This document shows positions 25,040 through 33,602 of a stretch of 64,000 nt of DNA, one piece after another (positions within the stretch are counted from its first letter, which is position 1; each line of letters starts with the position of its first letter). This stretch comes from Alphaproteobacteria bacterium (GTDB lineage Bacteria; Pseudomonadota; Alphaproteobacteria; Micropepsales; Micropepsaceae). The position numbers were made by a program, and so were the translations under genes. Location of the stretch: NCBI GenBank assembly GCA_020852655.1, contig JADZAI010000009.1, positions 1 through 64,000 of the forward strand. Reading direction: 5' to 3'. A model generated the notes under the pieces. It ran no database searches. It had not been told where the DNA came from and worked only from the letters and a program-made list of their open reading frames with translations.

Positions 25040-26313
25040 GGCTCGCCGTTCTCGTCTGCGCTGCGCTGCTGTGCGGCCGTGCCATCGCCGCCGACGTGTG
25101 TCCGGTCGAGGTCCCGGCTCCGCCGCCCCAGAGGGCCGCCGACGGCTCGGACCTGACGGCGAGCGGCTTCAAGGACTGGCTGTCCGGTTTTCGCGACCGC
25201 GCGATGGTGGCGGGCATTCCGGCGGGCATCTTCGACAAGGCGATGAAGGGCGTCGCCTTCACGCCCAAGACGATCGAGCGCGCCTATAACGCCAACGAGC
25301 GCACGCAGCGCATCTGGGGCTATCTGAAGAACCGTCCGAGTCCGGAGCGCCTGGCCAAGGGCAAGGAGGCGCTCGGCACCTACAAGACTATTCTGGCGCG
25401 CATCGAGAAGGCGAGCGGCATCCCGCCGGAGGTGCTCGTCACCTTCTGGGGCATGGAGACCGACTACGGCCGCAACAAGGGCAAGGACGACATCTTCCAG
25501 GCGATGGCGGCGCTGGCCTATGAGGGCAACCGGCGCGATTTCTACGAGGCGAACCTGATGGCCGCGATGCGGCTGATGCAGCGCTACGGCTTCTCCAAGG
25601 CGAAGATGGTGGGGAGCTGGGCGGGCGCCGTCGGCCACGCGCAGTTCATGCCCGAAGCCTATGAGCAATATGCGGTGGACGGCGACGGCGACGGGGTGAT
25701 CGACCTGTGGGATTCGGTCGACGACGCCTTCGCCTCGAAGGCCAATTACCTGAAGCAGCGCAATGCGGCGACACCCTTTCGCCCCGGCCAGGCCTGGATC
25801 GCCGAGGTGCAGCCGCCCGAGGACTTTGCCTTCGAGGACGGCGACCTGACGATCAAGAAGACGATCGGCGCGTGGGAAATCCGCGGCGTGACGCTGATGG
25901 GCGGCAAGCCGGTCTCGACGCTGCGCGGCGTCACGATGGACACGCCCGCCTCGGTCTTCGCGCCGGCCGGGGCGCGCGGTCCGACGGTGATGACGCTGCC
26001 GAATTTCGACCGCTTCGTGGACTATAACCCATCGCAGTCCTATGCGCTGGCGATCGCTTTGTGGTCGAACGCCATTGCCGGCCGGCCGGGCCTCAAGACG
26101 CCGTGGCCGGAGGACGAGCCCGACATCACGCGCGCCCAGGCCTATGCGCTCCAGAAGCAACTGAAGGCGCTCGGCTTCACCGAGGCCGAGCCCGACGGCG
26201 ACATCGGCAAGGGCACGCGCGCCGCCATCCGCGCCTATCAGCTCAGCAAGGGGATGGTCGCCGACGCCTTTCCGTCCTGCGCGCTGCTGAGGAAGGTGCT
26301 GGACGCCCCATAG
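25036..26313 (+). CDS. Second lytic murein transglycosylase, MltB type
   Basis: A 425-residue paralogue of the preceding gene. It begins at a GTG inside the GTGA overlap with the upstream stop. The signal peptide (MRLAVLVCAALLCGRAIAA) has no lipobox, so it should be soluble in the periplasm, unlike its neighbour. Catalytic glutamate in GMETDYGRN, then SWAGAVGHAQFMPEAY, DGDGDGVIDLWDS and a C-terminal peptidoglycan-binding domain ending in YQLSKGM. A tandem pair, one anchored and one soluble, suggests division of labour in cell-wall turnover. Confidence 0.92.
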   Translation: MRLAVLVCAALLCGRAIAADVCPVEVPAPPPQRAADGSDLTASGFKDWLSGFRDRAMVAGIPAGIFDKAMKGVAFTPKTIERAYNANERTQRIWGYLKNRPSPERLAKGKEALGTYKTILARIEKASGIPPEVLVTFWGMETDYGRNKGKDDIFQAMAALAYEGNRRDFYEANLMAAMRLMQRYGFSKAKMVGSWAGAVGHAQFMPEAYEQYAVDGDGDGVIDLWDSVDDAFASKANYLKQRNAATPFRPGQAWIAEVQPPEDFAFEDGDLTIKKTIGAWEIRGVTLMGGKPVSTLRGVTMDTPASVFAPAGARGPTVMTLPNFDRFVDYNPSQSYALAIALWSNAIAGRPGLKTPWPEDEPDITRAQAYALQKQLKALGFTEAEPDGDIGKGTRAAIRAYQLSKGMVADAFPSCALLRKVLDAP

Positions 26314-26401
26314 CCGGGCAGATGCCGTAACCGATTGATCCAACGCAATTCATGCCGGGACAGCGGTCGCTAATGTCCCGGCCAAATCCGGGAGGCCACG
26401 C

Positions 26402-27673
26402 GTGATCGCACAGGACATCGCCAAGACCATCGTCAGCCCCAAGGCCTATGCCAACGGCAAGCAGGTGGACGACGCGTTCGCGTATCTGCGCCGCGAGGCC
26501 CCGCTGGAGCAGGCCCAGCCGGAAGGCTACGACCCGTTCTGGGTCGTCACCCGGCACGCCGACATCCTGGCCGTCGAGCGGCAGAACGACCTGTTCCACA
26601 ACGGCGACCGCTCTGCGACGCTGACCACGAAGGAAGCCGACCGCCGGGTGCGCGAGATGACCGGCGGGTCGCCCCATCTCGTGCGCTCGCTGGTCCAGAT
26701 GGACAACCCGGACCATTTCAACTACCGCCGCCTGACCCAGGGCGAGTTCCTGCCGCAGAACCTCAAGCGGCTGGAAGCCCGCATCCGCGAGATCGCCAAG
26801 GGCTTCGTCGACCGCATGGCCGACCATGGCGGCCGCTGCGACTTCGCGCGCGACGTCGCCTTCCTCTATCCGCTCCACGTCATCATGGAAGTGATCGGCG
26901 TGCCCGAGGCGGACGAGCCGCGCATGCTGAAGCTGACGCAGGAGCTGTTCGGCAGCGCCGACCCCGAGCTCAACCGCTCGGGCGAGGAGATCAAGGACAC
27001 GAGCGCCTCGGTCGACACGATCCAGTCGGTGGTCATGGACTTCATGACCTATTTCAACGCGGTGACCGACGACCGCCGGAAGGCGCCGCGCAACGACATC
27101 GCGAGCGTCATCGCGAACGGCAAGATCAACGGCGAACCGCTCGGCTATCTGGAGGCGATGTCCTACTACATCATCGCAGCGACCGCCGGCCACGACACGA
27201 CGTCGAGCACGACAGCCGGGGCACTGTGGGCGCTGGCGGAGAATCCCGACCAGCTCGCCCGGGTGAAAGGCGACCCCTCGCTGATGATGAGCTTCATCGA
27301 GGAATCGATCCGCTGGGTGACGCCGGTGAAGCACTTCATGCGGACCGCGACGGCCGACACCGAGCTCGCCGGCAAGCCCATCGCCAAGGGCGACTGGCTG
27401 ATGCTGAGCTATCCCTCGGGCAATCGCGACGAGGCGGTGTTCAAGGATCCCTTCAAGTTCGACGTCGGCCGCATGCCGAACAAGCATGTCGCGTTCGGCT
27501 ATGGCGCGCATGTCTGCCTCGGCCAGCACCTGGCGCGGATGGAAATGCGCATCCTGTGGGAAGAGCTGTTCCCGCGGCTCCAATCGGTCGAACTCGACGG
27601 CACGCCGAAGAACATGGAGGCCGCCTTCGTGTGCGGCCCGAAATCGGTCCCCGTCCGCTTCAAGATGAACTGA
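26402..27673 (+). CDS. Cytochrome P450
   Basis: A 423-residue soluble P450. The oxygen-activating I-helix motif AGHDTTS is at 262-268, the K-helix ExxR is E301-S-I-R304, and the haem loop FGYGAHVCLGQHLAR has its ligand at Cys372. All essential residues are present. The GTG start is followed by MIAQDIAKTI. Layout resembles bacterial class I P450s acting on terpenes, steroids or fatty acids, but the substrate is unknown. A rubredoxin gene starts five bases after its stop, which points to an unusual electron donor. Confidence 0.93.
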   Translation: MIAQDIAKTIVSPKAYANGKQVDDAFAYLRREAPLEQAQPEGYDPFWVVTRHADILAVERQNDLFHNGDRSATLTTKEADRRVREMTGGSPHLVRSLVQMDNPDHFNYRRLTQGEFLPQNLKRLEARIREIAKGFVDRMADHGGRCDFARDVAFLYPLHVIMEVIGVPEADEPRMLKLTQELFGSADPELNRSGEEIKDTSASVDTIQSVVMDFMTYFNAVTDDRRKAPRNDIASVIANGKINGEPLGYLEAMSYYIIAATAGHDTTSSTTAGALWALAENPDQLARVKGDPSLMMSFIEESIRWVTPVKHFMRTATADTELAGKPIAKGDWLMLSYPSGNRDEAVFKDPFKFDVGRMPNKHVAFGYGAHVCLGQHLARMEMRILWEELFPRLQSVELDGTPKNMEAAFVCGPKSVPVRFKMN

Positions 27674-27678
27674 CGCCC

Positions 27679-27858
27679 GTGAGCGCGGAACCCTATCGCT
27701 TCTGGCAGTGCCGGACCTGCGGCTATCTCTACAGCGAGGAAGCCGGCGACCCGATGGAAGGGCTCGCACCCGGCACGCGCTGGCGCGACATCCCCGACGA
27801 CTGGATCTGCCCGATGTGCGGCACGCCGAAGGCCGAGTTCGACATGGTCGAGGTCTAG
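27679..27858 (+). CDS. Rubredoxin
   Basis: A 59-residue iron protein with the two CxxC knuckles Cys11/14 (CRTCGY) and Cys44/47 (CPMCGTPK) that bind one iron, plus the typical DPMEGLAPGTRW and DIPDDWIC segments. GTG start, five bases after the P450 stop, so the two are almost certainly co-translated. Rubredoxins usually serve alkane hydroxylases (AlkB) or oxygen reduction; service to a P450 is inferred here from the gene pairing alone. Confidence 0.93.
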   Translation: MSAEPYRFWQCRTCGYLYSEEAGDPMEGLAPGTRWRDIPDDWICPMCGTPKAEFDMVEV

Positions 27859-28307
27859 CCGCCGTCCGACCCGGCGCTGAGCCAGGTGTGCTCGAAGGTG
27901 CGCATGTGGTTCATCACCGAGATGAGGAAGGCCGTCGACCAGCCGAACAGGATGAGGCCGGCGGCGCCCTCGATCGCCCCGAACAGGCGCCAGTCCGGCG
28001 GCAGCACGACATCGCCATAACCGATCGTCGTGAAGGTCGCGGTGGAGAAATAAAGCGCGGTCGTGAAATCGCCGATCGCGCCCGTCGCGACATAGGCGAT
28101 GGCGAACGACCAGACCTCGATCGTGTGCGTGAGAAAGAGCCCGTGCACGACCAGCAGGATCAGCAGCCCCTGCCCGAGCAGGCCACCCTGTTGGGGCAGC
28201 CGGCTGCCCCGGTGCCGCAACAGGCGCATCAGCAGCACGAGCCCGACGAAATGGACCGTGACGCAGACCATGACCATCAGGCTGGCCAGAAGCAGATGAG
28301 CGAGCAT
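27855..28307 (-). CDS. Two-TM potassium channel protein (Ion_trans_2), 150 aa
   Basis: The selectivity filter TTIGYGD occupies residues 93-99, flanked by membrane helices. An N-terminal hydrophobic segment (1-30) and a second (about 47-75) come before the pore and another (about 107-130) after it. There is no regulatory RCK domain, so it may be a simple channel or a subunit. It converges on the rubredoxin gene with a four-base overlap of stop codons. Confidence 0.88.
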   Translation of the reverse strand: MLAHLLLASLMVMVCVTVHFVGLVLLMRLLRHRGSRLPQQGGLLGQGLLILLVVHGLFLTHTIEVWSFAIAYVATGAIGDFTTALYFSTATFTTIGYGDVVLPPDWRLFGAIEGAAGLILFGWSTAFLISVMNHMRTFEHTWLSAGSDGG

Positions 28308-28430
28308 GCGCCGCCTTCTACAGCAATCCGCGAGACCCGCGGCCAGTTCTTGCGTTGGGGATCGCCCTCTTGAACGACGCTGCCACCGCGCGTAATTCTT
28401 ACGATTTCTGATCGATGAAGGATCGTAAGA

Positions 28431-28643
28431 ATGGGCAATATCGTCACGCTGTCCGAGAAATTCCAGATTTCGGTTCCGAAGGAAGTCCGGGAACAGCAGG
28501 GCTGGAAGGCGGGCCAGAAAATCGCCTTCGTAGCCGACGGCAAGGGCGTGCGGTTGGTTCGCGTGCCCACCCTCGACGAGCTTCAGGGCATCGCGACGAA
28601 CGCGGACCCGACCGGATACCGCGATCGAGACGACCGCTATTGA
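28431..28643 (+). CDS. vapB: AbrB/MazE-fold antitoxin (VapB-like), 70 aa
   Basis: A short protein with the swapped-hairpin AbrB motif KFQISVPKEVREQQGWKAGQ near residues 10-29, as in VapB and MazE antitoxins, and an acidic tail (DPTGYRDRDDRY) that would bind the toxin. It forms the upstream half of a toxin-antitoxin operon; its stop overlaps the VapC start in TGATG. The preceding ATCGTAAGAAT region is AT-richer and likely holds the promoter. Confidence 0.88.
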   Translation: MGNIVTLSEKFQISVPKEVREQQGWKAGQKIAFVADGKGVRLVRVPTLDELQGIATNADPTGYRDRDDRY

Positions 28644-29017
28644 TGCGGCTCGTAGACACGTCGGCGTGGATCGAGCTGCTGCGCGATACCCCGGCTGGAA
28701 AAGCCGTGCGGCAGGCTGTCCCGACGCCGGGCGAATGGCTGGTGCCGACGATCGTGCAGCTCGAATTCTTCAAATGGCTCTTGCGCGAACTCGGCCAGGA
28801 CGCGGCAGATGAAGCTCTGGTCTTCAGCCGGACCTGTGTCGTCGTTCCATTGAGCACGAACCTCGCCGTTGCTGCGGCAGAGGCCTGCCGGGAATTCAAG
28901 CTCTCGACGGCCGATGCGATCATCTACGCGACTGCCCAAGCCTATGGGGCCGACCTGCTGACGTGTGACGCGCACTTTAAAGATCTCGCAGGTGTCGTTT
29001 ATCTCGCCAAAGCGTGA
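28643..29017 (+). CDS. vapC: PIN-domain toxin VapC, 124 aa
   Basis: A metal-dependent RNase of the PIN fold. Acidic residues expected at the active site are visible: Asp5 in LVDTSAW, a Glu in VQLEFFKW (about 41), Asp in LSTADAIIYATA and Asp in LTCDAHFKDL. The ordering matches VapC toxins that cut tRNA or rRNA. It is coupled to VapB through a TGATG overlap. Both look intact. Confidence 0.92.
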   Translation: MRLVDTSAWIELLRDTPAGKAVRQAVPTPGEWLVPTIVQLEFFKWLLRELGQDAADEALVFSRTCVVVPLSTNLAVAAAEACREFKLSTADAIIYATAQAYGADLLTCDAHFKDLAGVVYLAKA

Positions 29018-29186
29018 GCGCGCGTCTGCGACATCCCGCCACGCTTGTGCGCGTGGGTGATCGGGCGTAGACGGCGCGCCCTCGTGAAGGAGAGAAGGCG
29101 TGTCCTGGTTTCAACAGCCAAGCTGATCCCGGAAGCTGGCCTGTGAGCCGGCGAATGGGAGGAGTCTATCTGTTGGAGTCTGTGTC

Positions 29187-30134
29187 ATGTCGTCGTTCTG
29201 GAGGCGCTTTGGGCCGCATGCGCAAACCATGCGCGCGGTCGCGCTGGAATACCCTTCCCTGCTGAAACGCCTGGCCGATGCGCCGGACAAGACGTTTCAC
29301 GTCTATGCCATCCGCGTAGAGGCGCTGTTGAAGGCGGACGCTGCAATGGCGCCTGCCGCGATCGGCGCGATCATCGACCGCGCGGACCTGCGCCAATTGC
29401 TCGCCGATGTCTGGAGCGTGTGCCCACCGGGCGCGCTATCCGCACTCGACCGGTGCAGCAGCCATGTGCTGGAAGCGGCGTTTTATGAGCGGCTGAGGCG
29501 GGTGCTGGCCGACACGCGCCTCGTACAACTGTTGCGCAAGATGGACGGTCAGATCACCCCGGCGCGCCTGGAGCGCATCGAACTCGTCGCGCAGCTCCAC
29601 CCGGCGATAGCCGCCGTGCCGCTGCGCGTGCCCGCCCGCTCGCTTGTCTCGATCGACTGGCTGCTCCGCCGGCTGGAGGCGGCCGGCGCCCGGCTCGACG
29701 AGCGCGGCCTGCGCCGAAGGCTCCGGACCATCGGTATGCGCACCTGGCAGAAGCGGATTCAGGAGCTGTTGCTGGATCATCCCCCGGTCGAGGCCCCTTG
29801 GGCCGGGACCGCAAAGCTGACGCCGCTCGATTCGCCCCGCGCGCTGCGCCGCATCGGGCGCGAATTTCACCTCTGCCTTGGCGAGGCGCAGTATTCGCTC
29901 GCGCTCATCCGCCGCCGCCGGGCGTATTACCAATGGCACGGAGACGAAGCAGCCGTTGCCGAAATTGCGGAGATCGGTTTCGGCGAGTGGGAGATCAACG
30001 ACATCAACGGCAAGAGCAACCGCGCGCTGAAGGCGGCGACGCTGCGCGATATCGAGGCCACGTTCCGCACCAGCGGAATCCTGCCACAGGAGAGCGTGCG
30101 GGAGGGTCTGCTCTACTATGGCCGGGAGGATTGA
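29187..30134 (+). CDS. Hypothetical protein with possible PcfJ-like C-terminal region, 315 aa
   Basis: The N-terminal two thirds are helical and rich in Arg/Leu, with no signal peptide or membrane segment. The C-terminal part, about residues 232-300, has LCLGEAQYSLALIRRRRAYYQW followed by an AEIAEIGFGEWEINDI strand and NGKSNRALKA. That order (a cysteine helix, an Arg-rich segment, a strand and a G-x-x-N loop) resembles what I recall of the PcfJ domain found in mobile elements. This is a weak, unaided likeness. The gene stands alone after vapBC. Confidence 0.45.
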   Translation: MSSFWRRFGPHAQTMRAVALEYPSLLKRLADAPDKTFHVYAIRVEALLKADAAMAPAAIGAIIDRADLRQLLADVWSVCPPGALSALDRCSSHVLEAAFYERLRRVLADTRLVQLLRKMDGQITPARLERIELVAQLHPAIAAVPLRVPARSLVSIDWLLRRLEAAGARLDERGLRRRLRTIGMRTWQKRIQELLLDHPPVEAPWAGTAKLTPLDSPRALRRIGREFHLCLGEAQYSLALIRRRRAYYQWHGDEAAVAEIAEIGFGEWEINDINGKSNRALKAATLRDIEATFRTSGILPQESVREGLLYYGRED

Positions 30135-30161
30135 GCGGACGCCCAGCCGTATAGGCTACCG

Positions 30162-30896
30162 TCACTCGGCGGTACCTATGCTGTCCGCCGTCATCGTCAG
30201 AGCGAAGCTCGGCGCGACCAGACACGATACCGCGGCGGCAGCCTCTTCCTGCACCACGTCCATTCGCCCCGTCCCTCGGATCTCGAATATCCACCCGCCC
30301 GCGAGCATGACGACGAGATCCGATTGATAGCGAATGTCGTCGGCGACGATCTCGTATTCGGCGGATCGAACGTGCTCGACATAGGCAGGCGTCTCACCCT
30401 TGAAGGTCACGGCGGGACCGAGATATTTCGCCTGCGGATACGCGCGTTCCACCTCATCCTTGTACCGCCGGAACGCGGTGTCGGCCGTTTCACCAGCCTC
30501 AGCCTTGATGGCGAACAGCGTGAGCTTGCAAACCCACAAATCGTCGAGCCCCTGAATGCCATAGTCGCAGCCGACATCGGTGCCAGGCCCGGCCGGCGAC
30601 GGATAGACCTGAAACCGCCAGACGTTCAGCGTGCCAAGCTTCCGCGGGCAGATCATGCCGCTTTGAATATGGCGTGCGGCGCCATCGTCCCGCGCCTCGA
30701 AGACGCCCTTTGTTTCCGGCTTCCGAGCGAGCATTTCGCTGGTCGGCGGCAGATCAGGCTGCGGCGGGAAGTCCGGCACGGCTTCCGACTCAGGCTTGGG
30801 CGGCGCCGGAGCGCCAGCGACGTCTGTGCAGGACATCGCCAGAAGCAGCAATGCAGTCGCAGTCGAACGGACGGTTCGCGTTTGCGATGCGCGCAT
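30162..30896 (-). CDS. Exported hypothetical protein, 244 aa
   Basis: A hydrophobic N-terminus (ATALLLLAMSC, an imperfect lipobox) indicates export, perhaps as a lipoprotein. A proline-rich segment follows (PAPPKPESE...PPQPDLPP), then a folded region with several cysteines (CPRKL, GCDYG, WVCKL, VSCLV) and the strand-rich RFQVYPSPAGPGTD and IFEIRGTGRMDV. No family was recognised. It abuts the acyl-CoA dehydrogenase stop codon with no gap, so it may share that transcript, but its function need not be related. Confidence 0.65.
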   Translation of the reverse strand: MRASQTRTVRSTATALLLLAMSCTDVAGAPAPPKPESEAVPDFPPQPDLPPTSEMLARKPETKGVFEARDDGAARHIQSGMICPRKLGTLNVWRFQVYPSPAGPGTDVGCDYGIQGLDDLWVCKLTLFAIKAEAGETADTAFRRYKDEVERAYPQAKYLGPAVTFKGETPAYVEHVRSAEYEIVADDIRYQSDLVVMLAGGWIFEIRGTGRMDVVQEEAAAAVSCLVAPSFALTMTADSIGTAE

Positions 30897-32063
30897 CTAC
30901 CGCTTCGACCCCAGCAGATTGCGCGCCACGACCCACTTATGCACCTCGGTCGGGCCGTCATAGATGCGCATGGTGCGGATCTTCGAGGCCATGAGCTGGA
31001 GCGGCAGCTCCTTGGTCATGCCCATCGCGCCATAGGTCTGCATGGCGCGGTCGATCACCTCCCACGCCATTTCGGTCGCGTAGGCCTTGATCATGGAGAT
31101 CTCCAGGCGCACGTCGCGACCCTGGTCGATCTTCCAGGCGCAGTCATAGGTCATCAGGCGCGCGGCATGGATGCGCGTCGCGGCATCGGCCACCCACCAC
31201 TGGATCGCCTGGCGCTCGCTGAGGGGCAGGCCGAAGGTTTTCCGCTGCGGTGCATACTCCAAGATCATGTCGAGCGCGCGCTGCGCCATGCCGATCGACC
31301 ACGCCGCCATCTGTACGCGGCGGGTGCCGAGGCGGAGCTGCATCGGCGCGAAGCCGTTGCCTTCGGTGCCGAGCAGCTTCCAGCCGGGGACGCGGCAATC
31401 TTCCAGCGCGATCTCGTAGGTGGCGGCGCCGCCGATCATCGGGATTTTGCGCAGCACGTTGAAGCCGGGCGTGCCCTTGTCGATCAGGAAGGCCGAGATG
31501 CCGCCGCGGGCCCGCTTGTCCTTGTCGGTGATCGCCATGGTGATGGTGAAGTCGGCATGGTCGGCGCGGGAGATCCAGATCTTGCGGCCGTTGATGACCC
31601 AGTCGTCGCCGTCGCGTTCGGCGCGGGTGATCATCGCCGCCGGGTCGCCGCCGGCGCCGGGCTCGGAAATGCCGATCGCCGACACCGTCTCGCCCCGCAC
31701 ATAAGGCGCGAGATAGGCCTCGCGCTGCTCGGGCGTGACGGTCGCCATGAGCATGCGGAGGTTCGGGCTGTCGGGCGGCAGCGTGTAGGGCGTGACGGTC
31801 TTGCCGATCTCTTCCTCGACGCCGACCATCGCGACCATCGGCAGGTCGAAGCCGCCGACGTCGGTGGGCGCATCGAGGCCCCAGAGGCCCAGTTCCTTCG
31901 AGACCTTGTCGAGGCGCTTCATATCCTCGGACAGGATCGAAAGCCCCTTCCCTTCCGCCTCGCGCTGGAGGACGCCGGCTTCCAGCGGCATCAGCTCGTC
32001 CTGCACGAAGCGCGTGACGAGGTCCTTCAGCATCCGGTGTTCTTCGCTGAGCTCAAACTCCAT
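30897..32063 (-). CDS. Acyl-CoA dehydrogenase family protein, 388 aa
   Basis: A flavoenzyme that oxidises acyl-CoA thioesters. Conserved blocks: GISEPGAGGDPA (substrate/flavin loop), WVINGRKIWIS, ITDKDKRARGGISAFLI and the C-terminal TYGAMGMTKELPL. Length is normal. The start is 11 bases inside the CoA-transferase gene, so the two are coupled. The pair suits activation of an acid by CoA transfer followed by dehydrogenation; a carnitine-like or branched-chain acid is possible but not shown. Confidence 0.9.
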   Translation of the reverse strand: MEFELSEEHRMLKDLVTRFVQDELMPLEAGVLQREAEGKGLSILSEDMKRLDKVSKELGLWGLDAPTDVGGFDLPMVAMVGVEEEIGKTVTPYTLPPDSPNLRMLMATVTPEQREAYLAPYVRGETVSAIGISEPGAGGDPAAMITRAERDGDDWVINGRKIWISRADHADFTITMAITDKDKRARGGISAFLIDKGTPGFNVLRKIPMIGGAATYEIALEDCRVPGWKLLGTEGNGFAPMQLRLGTRRVQMAAWSIGMAQRALDMILEYAPQRKTFGLPLSERQAIQWWVADAATRIHAARLMTYDCAWKIDQGRDVRLEISMIKAYATEMAWEVIDRAMQTYGAMGMTKELPLQLMASKIRTMRIYDGPTEVHKWVVARNLLGSKR

Positions 32064-33288
32064 GGCGCGGCTCGTCCCTTTGCATGATGGTTTTGCGCGA
32101 TAGTAGCGCGTCGATTTCGTCCGGCGCGAATCCGGCTTCGCGGAGGATTTCGGCGGTGTGCTGGCCGAGCCAGGGCGCCGGCAGGCGGATGGCCGCGGGC
32201 GTGGCTGCGAATTTGGTTGGCGGGCGGACCGCGATGAGGCGGCCTTCGCTCGGGTGCTCCATGGGCTGAAACAGGCCGACGGCCTTGAGCTGCGGATGCT
32301 CCGGCAGGTCGTCGAGCGCGTAGATCGGCGTCGCGGGCACGTCGATGCGGGCGCAGATTTCCACCCATTCGGCGGTCGAGCGCGTGCGGGTGATCTCGCC
32401 GATCGTCGCGTAGAGCGCGCGGATATTGGCGTTGCGCTTCTCGCCGTCGTGGATGCCGAGCTGTTCGGTCAGATCCTCGCGGCCGGCGGCGGCGTAGAAG
32501 GCGGCCCAGTGCTCGGCCGTGTAGGGCAGGATGGCGATGTGGCCGTCCCTGGTCGGCGCCGGCTTGCGGCCGCCGGCGAGGAGGCGCGCATAGCCCGCCC
32601 CCTGCGGCGCGGGATCGAAGGAGAGGCCGCCGAGATGTTCGGCAAGGACGAAAGCCGCCATCGTCTCCAGCATCGGCACCTCGACATACTGGCCCTCGCC
32701 GGTGCGCAGGCGATGCACCAGCGCGGCGAGCACGGCGTTGACTAGTGCCATGCCGGTCGTCTTGTCGGCGACCAGGGTCGGCACGTAGTCGGGCGCCGGA
32801 CGGCCGTTGCTGGCGACGGCGACGAGGCCGGAGGCCGCCTGGATGATGTCGTCGAAGGCGGGCTTGCCGGCATCGGGGCCGTCTTCGTCGAAGCCCGTCG
32901 CCGCGCAGTAAACCACGGAAGGGTGCAGAGCCTTGACCGCCTCGTAGCCGAAGCCGAGCCGCTCGATCGCCTCGACGCGCATGTTGTGGACGAGGATGTC
33001 ACAGGCGGGGATGAGGCGGCGGAGCACCGCCTTGCCTTCTTCCGCCGCGAGGTCGAGGCAGAGCGAGCGCTTGTTGCGGTTGAGCGCGAGGAAGATCGAA
33101 CTCATGCCGGGATGCAGCGAGACGCCGTTGGCGCGCATCATGTCGCCGCGCGGGCCTTCGACCTTGATGACCTCAGCGCCGTAGTCGCCGAGCACCTGGG
33201 TCGCGAGCGGCCCGAGGACCACCGCGGTGAGATCGAGGATGCGGAGGCCGGCGAGCGGACCGGTGGGTTTGGTGGAGACGTTCGACAT
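32053..33288 (-). CDS. CaiB/BaiF family CoA-transferase, 411 aa
   Basis: A type III CoA-transferase. The start MSNVSTKPTGPLAGLRILDLT, the motif DYGAEVIKVEGPRGDMMR, SIFLALNRNKRSLCLDL, NMRVEAIERLGFGYE and PYTAEHW are characteristic. These enzymes move CoA between carboxylic acids through an aspartyl thioester; the likely nucleophile Asp lies about residue 165-175 (GFDEDGPDAGKPAFDD). First gene of a two- or three-gene operon with the acyl-CoA dehydrogenase. An upstream Met would add 24 basic residues and was rejected. Confidence 0.9.
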   Translation of the reverse strand: MSNVSTKPTGPLAGLRILDLTAVVLGPLATQVLGDYGAEVIKVEGPRGDMMRANGVSLHPGMSSIFLALNRNKRSLCLDLAAEEGKAVLRRLIPACDILVHNMRVEAIERLGFGYEAVKALHPSVVYCAATGFDEDGPDAGKPAFDDIIQAASGLVAVASNGRPAPDYVPTLVADKTTGMALVNAVLAALVHRLRTGEGQYVEVPMLETMAAFVLAEHLGGLSFDPAPQGAGYARLLAGGRKPAPTRDGHIAILPYTAEHWAAFYAAAGREDLTEQLGIHDGEKRNANIRALYATIGEITRTRSTAEWVEICARIDVPATPIYALDDLPEHPQLKAVGLFQPMEHPSEGRLIAVRPPTKFAATPAAIRLPAPWLGQHTAEILREAGFAPDEIDALLSRKTIMQRDEPRHGV

Positions 33289-33380
33289 GCGCCGCGGGAT
33301 TATGCGGCGGCAAGGCAGACTGGCGCTAGTGCGGTCGACCTCGCGTTGCCGGGGCGGCAACCGGGGCGTATACTCCTCGC

Positions 33381-33602
33381 ATGACTTCCGTCGTCAGCCG
33401 CGATCCTGAGATCATGAGCGGTACGCCTGTTTTCGCAGGTACACGCGTGCCCGTGGCGTTTCTGCTCGAATATCTGGAGGGCGGGGATACGATCGAGGAA
33501 TTCCTCGACGGCTTCCCGACCGTCACGCGCGCGCAGGTGATTGCATATCTGGAGGAAGTCCGCGACCTCGCTCTGGCAGGACTGCGTGAGATTGCTGCTT
33601 GA
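33381..33602 (+). CDS. DUF433 antitoxin-like protein, 73 aa
   Basis: The complete DUF433 signature is visible: SRDPEIMSGTPVFAGTRVPV, then LLEYLEGGDTIEEFLDGFP and VTRAQVIAYLEE (given in parts). These are small winged-helix-like antitoxins that usually precede a DUF5615 PIN-like toxin, as here. Its last 17 bases overlap the toxin gene, indicating coupling. It is divergent from the CoA-transferase operon. Confidence 0.88.
   Translation: MTSVVSRDPEIMSGTPVFAGTRVPVAFLLEYLEGGDTIEEFLDGFPTVTRAQVIAYLEEVRDLALAGLREIAA

Noticed and set aside
26402-27858. AlkB-type alkane hydroxylase system suggested by the rubredoxin
   Set aside because: No membrane histidine-rich hydroxylase lies nearby; the partner gene is a clear P450.
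29018-29186. A small RNA or tRNA gene in the gap after vapC
   Set aside because: I looked for a cloverleaf or strong terminator-bounded stem and saw none; the segment is a plausible promoter/leader for the next gene only.
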